This document shows, in pieces, positions 26,959-35,606 of a stretch of DNA of 64,000 nucleotides. The notes beneath the pieces were generated by a model, which had not been told where the DNA came from, ran no database searches, and saw only the letters and a program-made list of their open reading frames with translations. Numbering within the stretch: the first letter of the stretch is position 1; each line of letters starts with the position of its first letter. The stretch lies in the NCBI RefSeq assembly GCF_002875945.1, contig NZ_MCZK01000111.1, positions 1-64,000 of the forward strand, in the 5' to 3' direction. The position numbers and the translations under genes were made by a program. The DNA comes from Vibrio lentus (GTDB lineage Bacteria > Pseudomonadota > Gammaproteobacteria > Enterobacterales > Vibrionaceae).

Positions 26959-28431
26959 ATGCTTAACGTCAGTAAAACCATGCTATTCAGCGCTGCCCTA
27001 TCTTTAATATCCTTTACGGCTCATTCAAAGATTTACTCTGACCAAATCGTCTTAGATAAACTCGGCGACGATAGTTGCCGTTCAGACTATCGCCCGCTGA
27101 ATAAGTTTGAGGCTCAAGAACATAAAACGGCTCTTATCTCTCGTATGAACGTGTGGGAGATTGCTGGTCTTCAAGACGATTGGGTGATCATGGGTTCCGG
27201 CTATCATGGACTCATTAAACAAGGACAATCAACCGACAACACTTGGTGTTATCCAAACTCGCCGGATGCTGGTCTCCCTTATTACGATGAACAAGCTATT
27301 CAAGAGAACCACAACCTTGAGGTTCAAAGAGCTTTGGTTAGCGATAATGCTAGCTTTATCAGGCCATTAAGTTACTTGGCCCACAACCTTGGTTTTGCGT
27401 GGGTGGGCGGCGACAATGGCCGCTATGTAGGGCAAGACATGTCAGTCAAACAGCTTAATAATGGCTGGGAAATCAAAGGGAATAGTGACGGAAGTTGCAC
27501 CAACAATCGTTGTGACGAAAAAACAAAAATCACGATCGATAAATTCTCTTACACCCTCGATGGCAACGCATTTTGGCATGGTTTAATTACAGAACCGGAC
27601 CAAGAGCTGATCAAAACCGTTTCTGCCTACGCAATTAATGAAAGTAATGAGCCTAAGCAGATCATCGTTGACCTTCAGTTTGAGCAATCAACTCGTTGGC
27701 AAAAAACCAATAGCTTTGACCTTGCTGATTCGGTGATCATTTCTGATAACTTTAGCTGGCCACAAGTCGGAAAAACGGACGTAAGAGTGTTGCTAGAGGA
27801 AGGCCAACGTTTCTCTGAGAGCAATCATGGATCTCGTTCTGAAGCGACTGAACTGCAAGCTATCATTACGGTTCCCGCGAATTCAGTATTGCCCTTTCAA
27901 GTCGAGTTCTTACGCTCGACAATCTCTTACCCTTACCGCATAAAAGCTGAGATGAGTTACGACGTTAACTTTACTGGCTTCCTTCGCTTTAGCGGCAATG
28001 CACTCAGCAATCACCCGACAAATCGTCCAACTGTTTCCCACACCTTCACCATGGGCACCAACAGTGAAAAACAAGCGAACATCCGCTACCAATGGGATCA
28101 CCGCTATATTCCTGGAGAAATGAAATGGTGGGATTGGAGTTGGGCTATCAACACCAATGGATTGAGCAGCATGCAATATGCCGCAGGAGCAAGTTTGCGT
28201 CCGTTCTACACTTACGTATCAGGTCAATTCAGTGCTGAATCTCAATATTCAGGCCTGATCGATATCGGTGAAGAACACTCTGTCGACTCATTCGATGCGA
28301 TGAGCGCACTGAACAATCATAAAATCTACTATGTCGGTGATGTTCAGGTGGTAACTGACTTTGATTCTGAAATCCTCGCACAGCTGGGATATAAAGATGC
28401 ACAACTAACGATAAACCCAACACAACGATAA
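26959..28431 (+). CDS. Aerolysin-family pore-forming toxin
   Basis: About 490 residues. It matches Aeromonas aerolysin along its whole length in the stretches I recall: SCRSDYRPLNKFEAQ, GLQDDWVIMGSGYHG, NTWCYPNSPDAG, SYLAHNLGFAWVGG, DGSCTNNRCDEKT, SYPYRIKAEMSYD, RYQWDHRYIPGEMKWWDW and FSAESQYSG. A signal peptide ends around SFTAHS/KIYSDQ. The ATG at 26959 is preferred over one at 26938 because TTTAGGAAA precedes it. Aerolysins are secreted as protoxins, bind GPI-anchored proteins and, once cleaved near the C-terminus, form heptameric beta-barrel pores. The C-terminal activation loop looks shorter than in Aeromonas and holds no obvious furin-type basic site, so activation may differ. Aerolysin-like toxins have been reported in V. 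splendidus-type strains. Confidence 0.93.
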   Translation: MLNVSKTMLFSAALSLISFTAHSKIYSDQIVLDKLGDDSCRSDYRPLNKFEAQEHKTALISRMNVWEIAGLQDDWVIMGSGYHGLIKQGQSTDNTWCYPNSPDAGLPYYDEQAIQENHNLEVQRALVSDNASFIRPLSYLAHNLGFAWVGGDNGRYVGQDMSVKQLNNGWEIKGNSDGSCTNNRCDEKTKITIDKFSYTLDGNAFWHGLITEPDQELIKTVSAYAINESNEPKQIIVDLQFEQSTRWQKTNSFDLADSVIISDNFSWPQVGKTDVRVLLEEGQRFSESNHGSRSEATELQAIITVPANSVLPFQVEFLRSTISYPYRIKAEMSYDVNFTGFLRFSGNALSNHPTNRPTVSHTFTMGTNSEKQANIRYQWDHRYIPGEMKWWDWSWAINTNGLSSMQYAAGASLRPFYTYVSGQFSAESQYSGLIDIGEEHSVDSFDAMSALNNHKIYYVGDVQVVTDFDSEILAQLGYKDAQLTINPTQR

Positions 28432-28477
28432 GCCCGCCAAGCTAGCTTACGATAGCGATAGCAACAATGACTCTTCC

Positions 28478-28510
28478 AAGCCCACAGCACTCGCTTTGGG
28501 CTTGATTTTT
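28478..28510 (+). terminator. Terminator after the aerolysin-like gene
   Basis: AAGCCCA (28478-28484) pairs with TGGGCTT (28497-28503), followed by GATTTTT. Confidence 0.8.
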
Positions 28511-28683
28511 CTTAACTGAATTGTTCTTAATTTCTTTATCTTCGGTTCACCAAGCTCACTCAATCACGTCTAAAACATCATGCTCTTGAATCATTCCACA
28601 CTGACTTAAAAGTGAAATCACAACGAAACAAAAGTTTGAGTTAATGGGGCCGGTTATACACTGGGATTCCATCAGGAGGATCT

Positions 28684-28866
28684 ATGAAACACTGCCCATC
28701 TTGTTCAACTGAACTGGTCGCAAGAGACGATGTACAAATTTGCCCACGCAATGAAATCGGCGACTGCTATTTTGATGGCTATGAGCAATATCAGATCGAA
28801 TATCATCAACTTAAAAACAGCCAACAAGACTCAACTTTCGACATCGCAGACATTGTTGCCGACTAG
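28684..28866 (+). CDS. Small cysteine-containing hypothetical protein, 60 residues
   Basis: A 60-residue protein with a strong ribosome site (CAGGAGGATCT before the ATG). It begins MKHCPSCSTELVARDDVQICP; CPSC plus a third Cys and a further Cys in GDCYFDG suggest a small zinc-ribbon or redox centre. The C-terminal half is acidic. It stands alone between the aerolysin-like gene and a shared terminator. No family assigned. Confidence 0.7.
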   Translation: MKHCPSCSTELVARDDVQICPRNEIGDCYFDGYEQYQIEYHQLKNSQQDSTFDIADIVAD

Positions 28867-29018
28867 CAGGCCAAAGCCTTAGTCGGTAACTTACTTGCTT
28901 ACCTACTTATCAGTAAGGCGGTCGTAAGTGAGACACTGGCAACGAATTATTTCTCAAATATAGAGACGCGACCGGTTCAAATGAACCCGCAAATAATTCT
29001 ATGCAGTTGCCAACATTG

Positions 29019-29053
29019 AAAAAGCCCCGGTGCAAGACGCATCGGGGCTTTTT
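29019..29053. terminator. Bidirectional terminator
   Basis: AAAAAGCCCCG (29019-29029) pairs with CGGGGCTTTTT (29043-29053), with extra GTGC/GCAT pairing inside. It serves the converging genes at 28684-28866 and 29110-29631. Confidence 0.93.
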
Positions 29054-29109
29054 AATACTTCTTCAACGCCACAAGTAATTGACGAATTAGATAGTGGTTT
29101 AGTCGAGGA

Positions 29110-29631
29110 CTACCACATTAGATCATCTGGGATCACGAAATCTTTGTACGGGTCATCTTCGTCTACTTCATCAGAGCTTGAAGCTTGAGTATCAACAATA
29201 GATTCTTCGTCACGCATCGCGATCTTGTTCGCTACCGCAGTAGGGATAACAACATAGCTTTCGCCTTGACGCGCGATACTTAGGATACCTTTACTTAGTT
29301 GCTTTTGAGTCAGGTCTTCTACGTAAAGGTATTTAACTAACGTACCATCGGTGAAGTTGTATTTGATCTCACCATTCTTCTGTTCGATCTTGTTCATCTC
29401 AATCAGTTGCTTCACTTGAGCTTTAATTTCTTTGCTCAACTGCTGTTCTTTCAACTGTTGGTTTAACTCTTTGTCTTTCGCTTGCTGCGCCAGTTTAGTT
29501 TCTTCTGCTGCCGCTTTTGCTTCACGAGACTGAACGCGAGACTTTTTAGAGCCCTTCTTCGCCTTCTTTAATTTTTTCTCATTTACCAAGCCAGCTTTAA
29601 GCATTTGCTCTTGGAGTGTTAACTTTGCCAT
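29110..29631 (-). CDS. DUF2058 (YaiL-like) protein
   Basis: A 173-residue cytoplasmic protein. It opens with MAKLTLQEQMLKAGLV, followed by a Lys/Ala/Glu-rich coiled-coil (about residues 18-75) and the conserved KYNFTDGTLVKYLYV region, as in the DUF2058/YaiL family, annotated as nucleoprotein or polynucleotide-associated. Length fits the family. Function is not established. It has an acidic C-terminal tail. Confidence 0.85.
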   Translation of the reverse strand: MAKLTLQEQMLKAGLVNEKKLKKAKKGSKKSRVQSREAKAAAEETKLAQQAKDKELNQQLKEQQLSKEIKAQVKQLIEMNKIEQKNGEIKYNFTDGTLVKYLYVEDLTQKQLSKGILSIARQGESYVVIPTAVANKIAMRDEESIVDTQASSSDEVDEDDPYKDFVIPDDLMW

Positions 29632-30027
29632 GACTTTCCCAGTTCAGGATTAAAAACGACACTATCATACCTGTTTTTGAGGAATCTGTTTACTGAACAA
29701 TGGCAAAATTTATGCTGATAGAGCAAGGCCGCTAGCGTTATCCCTTATCGTGATTCATAGCATCCATTTCTGGTTATTTCCCGACCTATGATTTCCACAA
29801 AAACACACCGCTAGTGACTTACCCTCAAATCCAAATCGTTCCTCTGTTTGTTAGCGTGCGCGCGTATCACTTATCATTCCGACAAAGCAATATGTTAATT
29901 ATCAATGAGTAAACGATTTTATAAAACCATGGCATATATCTAATATTTGGATAATTCTGATAGAGTTATAACTCCAATGTCATAACTCTTTACTACGTTA
30001 TTCTTTAAACCAATCAGTAAGGATAAC
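29632..30027. other. Intergenic region upstream of the sphingomyelinase gene, 396 bp
   Basis: Divergent promoter region between the DUF2058 gene and the sphingomyelinase gene. AT-rich, no ORF, no operator I can name. Confidence 0.55.
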
Positions 30028-31368
30028 GTGAAAATGAAAACTCAATGGACTTGCCTGAGTGCATTACTTGCATCAGCTTCATTCATTTCAACCTCGGCTA
30101 TTGCAGATACCGATGTGTATCTGACCAACAACACCAATCAAGTGATGACGATTCAAACCAATCATACCGGTACCGACTTACTGCAACTTGGCGATGAGTG
30201 GCAACAACACGTTGAGCAAATTGGTCCGTGGGAGACGAAAAAACTGATCAGTTTCAATCGCTGGACAGGCGTAAAGTCCGGTAAAACGTACGAGTTTGAC
30301 ACAGTGGTATCAAACTCTATTGGAGAAAGTGTCACGCTCAATCAAACCATGGAAGGACATTGGTACAACTCAACACTGCAACACGGCTTGAGCGCGGCAG
30401 ACGTCGACTTAACGCTGCATGATGATCGTAATATTCATCGTAGTTCAACCGATGCTTTTGATGTAAATACTGAACTTGCCTTCAAAGCTGATAACACCGC
30501 TCGATACGATGATATTCACTACACCATCACCCCACAGAAAGTAGATGAGCAACCCGAACCGGATGCCAACACACTGAAAGTGATGACCTACAACATCTGG
30601 GCTCTACCGGCTATCGCTTCGCACATCGGTGATCGTTACGACCTCATCCCTCAATACGTTAAGGGCTACGACGTGTTAGCGCTTCAAGAAGTGTTTGCCA
30701 ACGGACGCGATGAGTTCCTGCGTGAACTGGCAAAAGAATACCCTTACCAAACCAAGATGCTCGATAAAGATGGCATCAACATCTATGACGGCGGCGTGAT
30801 CATTGTGAGCCGCTACCCTATCGTCAACGAAGCGCAATACGTGTTCCCTGATTGTACAGGCACAGATTGCTTCGCTGACAAAGGGGTGAATTACGCTGAA
30901 GTCATCAAAAACGGTCAGGCTTACCACGTGTTTGGCACTCACACCGCCTCATTCGATACGGACACAGCTCGTGACTACCGACAGCGACAATTTAAACAAA
31001 TGCGTCAGCTTGCTCAATCACTGGAAATACCAACTTCAGAAACGGTTATTTACAGCGGTGACTTCAACGTGAACAAGCTGAAGTTCCCAGGCGACTACCA
31101 GCAGATGTTCGCTAGCCTACAAGCCGATGAGCCAGAGTATTCAGGTTATACCGCTTCCACCTTTGATCCTCGCATCAACAACTTTGCTGGCGAACCTATG
31201 TCTGGCGGGGAAAATGTTGAATACTTGGATTACGTGGTGGTGAGTTCGGAGTACGCACAAAAAGCTCACAACAATAACCGCGTTGATGTTCCTCGCTCTA
31301 CAAGCAGTAAATTATGGAAGCACTACAACCTTTCAGACCACTTCCCTGTTAGTGCTGTCATCAAGTAG
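30028..31368 (+). CDS. Secreted sphingomyelinase C
   Basis: A 446-residue secreted phosphodiesterase of the endonuclease/exonuclease/phosphatase fold, predicted to split sphingomyelin into ceramide and phosphocholine. The signal peptide ends near ISTSAIA/DTD. Residues about 28-170 form an extra N-terminal domain; the catalytic domain has MTYNIW, LQEVF (Mg2+ ligand Glu), GTHTASFDTD, SGDFNVNK and the final LSDHFPV with the catalytic His. This motif set matches bacterial neutral sphingomyelinases. Start is GTG at 30028 or ATG at 30034; AAGGA precedes both. A membrane-anchored, foldase-like gene follows after 15 bp, so the two are probably co-transcribed. Confidence 0.9.
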   Translation: MKMKTQWTCLSALLASASFISTSAIADTDVYLTNNTNQVMTIQTNHTGTDLLQLGDEWQQHVEQIGPWETKKLISFNRWTGVKSGKTYEFDTVVSNSIGESVTLNQTMEGHWYNSTLQHGLSAADVDLTLHDDRNIHRSSTDAFDVNTELAFKADNTARYDDIHYTITPQKVDEQPEPDANTLKVMTYNIWALPAIASHIGDRYDLIPQYVKGYDVLALQEVFANGRDEFLRELAKEYPYQTKMLDKDGINIYDGGVIIVSRYPIVNEAQYVFPDCTGTDCFADKGVNYAEVIKNGQAYHVFGTHTASFDTDTARDYRQRQFKQMRQLAQSLEIPTSETVIYSGDFNVNKLKFPGDYQQMFASLQADEPEYSGYTASTFDPRINNFAGEPMSGGENVEYLDYVVVSSEYAQKAHNNNRVDVPRSTSSKLWKHYNLSDHFPVSAVIK

Positions 31369-31383
31369 CGCGGTAAACGGATA

Positions 31384-32358
31384 ATGCCTCGAGTTATATT
31401 AATCCTAATGCTCGTCGCTGTGACGAGCATTGTTGGCTATTCATGGTCATCAAAATCGATTGAAACATCGCAATCTTCTGTCCAACACACAGAAGCAAAA
31501 AAGCACGTTTCTAAAACGACTGATGACAATAGTCCCCCATCAAAGACAGCAAACTTTTCAGACAATCCCGTTTCGCAAGGCAAACAAGTCCAAGCTGACA
31601 ACCTGCACGGAAAAGCGTATGCAGAAAACCTAATTGACCTTGAAGGTAAAGCGCTGCTGAATGAACTCGATGAGTTTTGGACACTTTGCCAACAAGTCGG
31701 CAATTGCACTGAACAACTCGCGCAGTTGAACACTGAGTTACCGATAGAATGGTTTGAACTATTAAGTGATTACCCCAAGCTCTCCGCTGATTGGCAAGTA
31801 AGGGAAAGCACGATTCCATTAGAATCCGTTGACTCCTTGGAGGCACGTGTTGAGCTGTTTAAACAATCTGCACAAGAGGTTTGGGGAGAGTTAGCCCACC
31901 AGCTATTTGCCGATCAATTTGCGCATCTGGACTTTACGCTCAGAGCAAACACGCTTGAGGAAGTTGAGCCTACTGAGTTTGTCTTGCACTACCAAGATTT
32001 GCTCGCGGAATGGGAAAGTAAAACAGGAACATTAAACGCAGAAACTCAGGCTCAAAAATACGAGCTTGCTGTCTCACTGCTGCCAAACAACTACAGCTCC
32101 ACTGAATTAGCGACTATCAAGGCTGAACTTCAAAGGACATATTTAGATGCCGAACAAGCTAATAATATCGCCGCGCGTGAACAACAAGTGGCGCAACAAC
32201 AGCAGACGGTAATGACCTATCACGACCAACTTGATCAATTGAAATCGAGCTTAGATTCTCAACGTTCTGCCAGTCATGCCAATTGGGATACTCAGGAATG
32301 GGACAGCTATTATCAACAGCAAGTAACTGAATTTCGCGAGCAGTTCTTTAGTAAATAG
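31384..32358 (+). CDS. Membrane-anchored lipase-chaperone (Lif)-like protein
   Basis: A 324-residue protein with one N-terminal membrane span (RVILILMLVAVTSIVGY), a polar Ser/Lys/Pro-rich linker (about residues 25-70) and a helix-rich, Gln/Glu-rich periplasmic body. This layout, and stretches such as LIDLEGKALLNELDEFW, LFADQFAHLDFTLR and the long helices ending near EFREQFFSK, recall lipase-specific foldases (Lif/LipB), which fold a secreted lipase in the periplasm. The canonical Lif motif RxxFDYxLSAxGE is only weakly recognisable, so the family call is tentative. It starts 15 bp after the sphingomyelinase gene, suggesting that its client is that enzyme. No lipase gene is nearby. Confidence 0.55.
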   Translation: MPRVILILMLVAVTSIVGYSWSSKSIETSQSSVQHTEAKKHVSKTTDDNSPPSKTANFSDNPVSQGKQVQADNLHGKAYAENLIDLEGKALLNELDEFWTLCQQVGNCTEQLAQLNTELPIEWFELLSDYPKLSADWQVRESTIPLESVDSLEARVELFKQSAQEVWGELAHQLFADQFAHLDFTLRANTLEEVEPTEFVLHYQDLLAEWESKTGTLNAETQAQKYELAVSLLPNNYSSTELATIKAELQRTYLDAEQANNIAAREQQVAQQQQTVMTYHDQLDQLKSSLDSQRSASHANWDTQEWDSYYQQQVTEFREQFFSK

Positions 32359-32382
32359 ATCTCGATTATGGTCATAACCAGA

Positions 32383-33417
32383 TTAAGTAAGACCGTCACG
32401 AAACTGCGCGGGCGTTTTACTCAACCAACCTTTAAACGCCCTTCTGAAGTTTGCAGGATCGCTATAACCGAGCCTTTCACCTATGTCGTCGATACTCATG
32501 GTAGTGCCGAGCAACAGTTCTTTGGCTAACTCGACACGGACTTCAGTGAGTAGCATTTGATAACTCGAATTGTGGGTAACCAGTTCTCTACGCAGTGTAC
32601 GAGAACTGCAACCAAACTCTTCTGCGAGTTGTTCAATATTAGGAAAGTTGCCTGCGGTTTGGTAAAAGACCGTTTTGATCTGGTTAGTCAACAGATGCTC
32701 AGAGTCCAACGTCCCCACTATCGACTGACAAGACGTGAGATAGCGTTTTAACGTTGCGGCATCATGTGTAGTTAATGTTTGTGATAAAACCGAGGCGTCG
32801 AAGCGCAGCTCACAGGCACTATGTCCGAACGTCACCGAACACTTAAAGCGTTCATCATAGAGCTTGGCATAACTTGGTTCAGCATAAGGGAAAGACAACA
32901 CTTTAATTGCTAACGCATCGCCAGTTAATTCTTGGAACAAAGAGAGGATTGAGCTTAAGAAATATTCGTTGCAGAACGGAAGTAGATCCCCAACCTCCAA
33001 GGTGTTTTCAATTTGAATTACCGCGTCTTCAACGTCAACAATCAACTTAACTGAAAAGATAGGCCCGTTTAAGCGGAGATACTTAAAACCTGACTTGATA
33101 GCCTCGCCTACATTTTGACTGGTCGATAAGGCATACCCCAACACACCAAAGTGGCTCAAGCTGGCATTTTCTCCCAACCATAAACCCAAACCATCATGTG
33201 GAAAACTTTGGTTAGCCGCACTGAAGATGGACAGTTTATCTGCGTAAGTCAGCTTCCCATTTGGGTTTTGCCAATCTAGGTTATCTAAGCCAACGCCAGC
33301 AAGCAGTTTTTCACTATCCACACCTCTTTGCTCTAGCGTATTAAGCAGCAGCACTACATCCAATGAACCCAATTGATGTCGATGCTCTGTTGGCATGTAC
33401 TCCGCGATAACTTCCAA
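32383..33417 (-). CDS. AraC-family transcriptional regulator
   Basis: A 344-residue regulator with an N-terminal Arabinose_bd-type ligand domain (residues 15-205) and a C-terminal AraC double helix-turn-helix (FPNIEQLAEEFGCSSRTLRREL...SIDDIGERLGYSDPANFRRAFKGWLSKTPAQFR). The start is TTG at 33417, supported by AAGGAG six bases upstream; the next ATG is seven codons in. This subfamily often controls lipid or amino acid metabolism. It is divergent to the DUF2804-fatty acid hydroxylase pair, its likely target. Confidence 0.9.
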   Translation of the reverse strand: MEVIAEYMPTEHRHQLGSLDVVLLLNTLEQRGVDSEKLLAGVGLDNLDWQNPNGKLTYADKLSIFSAANQSFPHDGLGLWLGENASLSHFGVLGYALSTSQNVGEAIKSGFKYLRLNGPIFSVKLIVDVEDAVIQIENTLEVGDLLPFCNEYFLSSILSLFQELTGDALAIKVLSFPYAEPSYAKLYDERFKCSVTFGHSACELRFDASVLSQTLTTHDAATLKRYLTSCQSIVGTLDSEHLLTNQIKTVFYQTAGNFPNIEQLAEEFGCSSRTLRRELVTHNSSYQMLLTEVRVELAKELLLGTTMSIDDIGERLGYSDPANFRRAFKGWLSKTPAQFRDGLT

Positions 33418-33587
33418 TCGAATCTCCTTATATTGAGTCTATTTCCAAACTCATGACCACTTCGCATAAACAATCCATACTGACAAAATCGTGATTGATA
33501 GCCTGTTCTTGTCCGATTATGACCTCCCAATTCTACGTTACTCGTCGCACAATGCTGTTAATTGTTAAATTTATGTGAACCATCGCA

Positions 33588-34601
33588 ATGATAGAAACCA
33601 ACCCTGCTCCACACAGTTTTATTGATTCTAATGGTCAGCCGACGATTGGGCATTTCGATGGCATTCCAAAACATCTCAACATAGAAAAATTCGACTACCG
33701 AAACTCCATGGATGCCAAAGCCAACCCGTGGCAAAAGCACTTCCATTACAAGCAATTTCAATTTGTCAGTATTGTTACCGAGACTCACATAATCGGCGTG
33801 GCCATTGTAGACATTCGCTACTTGGGTTCGGCGTTTTGTTACGTCTACGATATCCAGAATAACGAGTTAGAAGAGTGTTCATGGTTACGACCATTTGGCT
33901 TTGATAAACAAGTAACGAGCTCACCCTTTGAAGGCATCACACACATCGCAGGGCAAAGAATTGGGTTTTATATTGAGAACGGACAATGGAAAGTGTTACT
34001 CAACACGAAACTCATTAAAGGCAAAATTTGCTTAGAGCCAGAAAGCGAAAGCCTACCCATGGCGATGTGCAGCCCAACAGGTTACTCAGGTTGGACCTAC
34101 ACCCAAAAGCATAACGCGTTAAAAGTAACGGGCAGCCTTGAGATTAATCAACAGCCTATCTCCCTAGAGCAAGCTCGTGCTGGGTATGATTTCTCTGCGG
34201 GATACATGAGACGCGAAACCAGCTGGCGCTGGGCGAGCATCAACGCGAAATCCAATAATACAAATATTGGCCTCAACCTTGCGGCAGGTGTCAATGAAAC
34301 CGGAGGGTGTGAAAACGTATTGTGGGTGAATGGCACCAGACACTTGCTCAATGCCGTGCAGTTTACGTTTAGTCGTAAAGATACGGATTTACCTTGGCAG
34401 ATAACCTCGCAAGATGGTCGTATTAACCTGACTTTTACTCCCCTCAATAAGCGCAGTGAGAAGCTCAACTTGTGGCTGCTAAAGAGTAACTTCCGCCAGT
34501 TTATCGGTCACTTTTCTGGATCGATTCAAGACAACGACAGCGTAACTCACCAACTCGATAATGTTCTCGGCCTGACCGAAGATCATTTCGCTCGTTGGTA
34601 A
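33588..34601 (+). CDS. DUF2804 family protein
   Basis: A 337-residue protein of the DUF2804 family. The typical NxHWQKxFxYKQFQF-like segment (NPWQKHFHYKQFQFVS), the internal GYDFSAGYMRRETSWRWAS and GVNETGGCENVLWVNG are the conserved blocks. Family members often sit beside lipid-modifying genes and have a lipocalin/AttH-like beta fold; function is unknown. No clear signal peptide. It precedes a fatty acid hydroxylase-type gene by 105 bp on the same strand. Confidence 0.85.
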   Translation: MIETNPAPHSFIDSNGQPTIGHFDGIPKHLNIEKFDYRNSMDAKANPWQKHFHYKQFQFVSIVTETHIIGVAIVDIRYLGSAFCYVYDIQNNELEECSWLRPFGFDKQVTSSPFEGITHIAGQRIGFYIENGQWKVLLNTKLIKGKICLEPESESLPMAMCSPTGYSGWTYTQKHNALKVTGSLEINQQPISLEQARAGYDFSAGYMRRETSWRWASINAKSNNTNIGLNLAAGVNETGGCENVLWVNGTRHLLNAVQFTFSRKDTDLPWQITSQDGRINLTFTPLNKRSEKLNLWLLKSNFRQFIGHFSGSIQDNDSVTHQLDNVLGLTEDHFARW

Positions 34602-34705
34602 TAAAACGCATGAACCAAGATTCCAACTCCGATTCTCAGGCTCTTAGGATATGGTTCTCAAATATAGCTGACTCTCAAATACAGATAGTAGAATAGGAAC
34701 AAGAA

Positions 34706-35554
34706 ATGAATATCGATGCACTAATCAATCACCCAGAATGGCTGCTGTTGGTATTAGCTCCTTTGTTCATGATCTGTATGTTGGCCGAGTACTTCATTGG
34801 CCAGAAACAAGGCCGATTGCCTGAGAATTCTAGCTACAAGCTGTCGGAAGTGATTTGTAATTTCACGTTAGCAGGCATGCATCAACTCTCCGATTTATTA
34901 ACCGGACTCGTGATCGTTCAGCTTTATCTGTGGTTATTTGGTTGGCACTTATTGGACATTGAAATGGGCGTGTTGAGTTTCATTGTGTTAATGGTTCTGC
35001 AGGACTTTTTCTATTACTGGTTTCACAGGGCAAGCCACCGCGTTCGCTGGATGTGGGCGGCACACGTGGCACACCATAGTTCAGAAAGCATGAACTTCAG
35101 TACGGCTTTCCGTCAAAGCTTAATGTACCCACTTGCTGGGATGTGGCTATTTTGGGTGCCGTTAGTCATTATAGGTTTCGATCCTAAATGGGTGATCTTT
35201 GTGGTGCTTCTGAACTTAGGTCTGCAATTCTTTGTACATACTCAATGGGTACGAAGCTTAGGGCCATTTGAATATATCTTGAACACCCCTTCGCATCACC
35301 GGGTTCATCACGGTAGAAACCCGCAATACATCGATAAAAACTACGCGGGCGTTCTTATTATCTGGGATAAGTTATTTGGTACGTTTGAACCTGAAATCGA
35401 AATGGTGCGTTACGGCGTCACTAAACCTGTAGGCAGTTTCAACCCGATAACGGTGACCTTTCAAGAATGGAAAGCTATCTTCAATGATTTGCGAAACCAA
35501 AAGCTGACAATGAAGCAGAAAGTAAAATTAATGCTCTCGCCGCCTTCTGATTGA
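34706..35554 (+). CDS. Sterol desaturase/fatty acid hydroxylase family membrane enzyme
   Basis: A 282-residue integral membrane di-iron enzyme. The three His boxes are FHRASH, HVAHHSSE and HRVHHGRN, and four or so membrane spans precede and separate them. Such enzymes hydroxylate or desaturate lipids. The downstream PVGSFNPITVTFQEW segment is common in bacterial members. RBS AGGAAC precedes the ATG. With the DUF2804 gene it forms a probable lipid-modifying unit under the divergent AraC regulator. Confidence 0.9.
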   Translation: MNIDALINHPEWLLLVLAPLFMICMLAEYFIGQKQGRLPENSSYKLSEVICNFTLAGMHQLSDLLTGLVIVQLYLWLFGWHLLDIEMGVLSFIVLMVLQDFFYYWFHRASHRVRWMWAAHVAHHSSESMNFSTAFRQSLMYPLAGMWLFWVPLVIIGFDPKWVIFVVLLNLGLQFFVHTQWVRSLGPFEYILNTPSHHRVHHGRNPQYIDKNYAGVLIIWDKLFGTFEPEIEMVRYGVTKPVGSFNPITVTFQEWKAIFNDLRNQKLTMKQKVKLMLSPPSD

Positions 35555-35571
35555 CACCCTTAGTCTAGAAA

Positions 35572-35595
35572 TAAAAAGCCCGCACAACGCGGGCC
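35572..35595 (-). terminator. Terminator after the transglutaminase-like gene
   Basis: GCCCGC (35578-35583) pairs with GCGGGC (35589-35594). On the minus strand it is followed by TTTTTATTT. It may also end the plus-strand hydroxylase transcript. Confidence 0.85.
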
Positions 35596-35606
35596 ATCCA
35601 TTAAGT

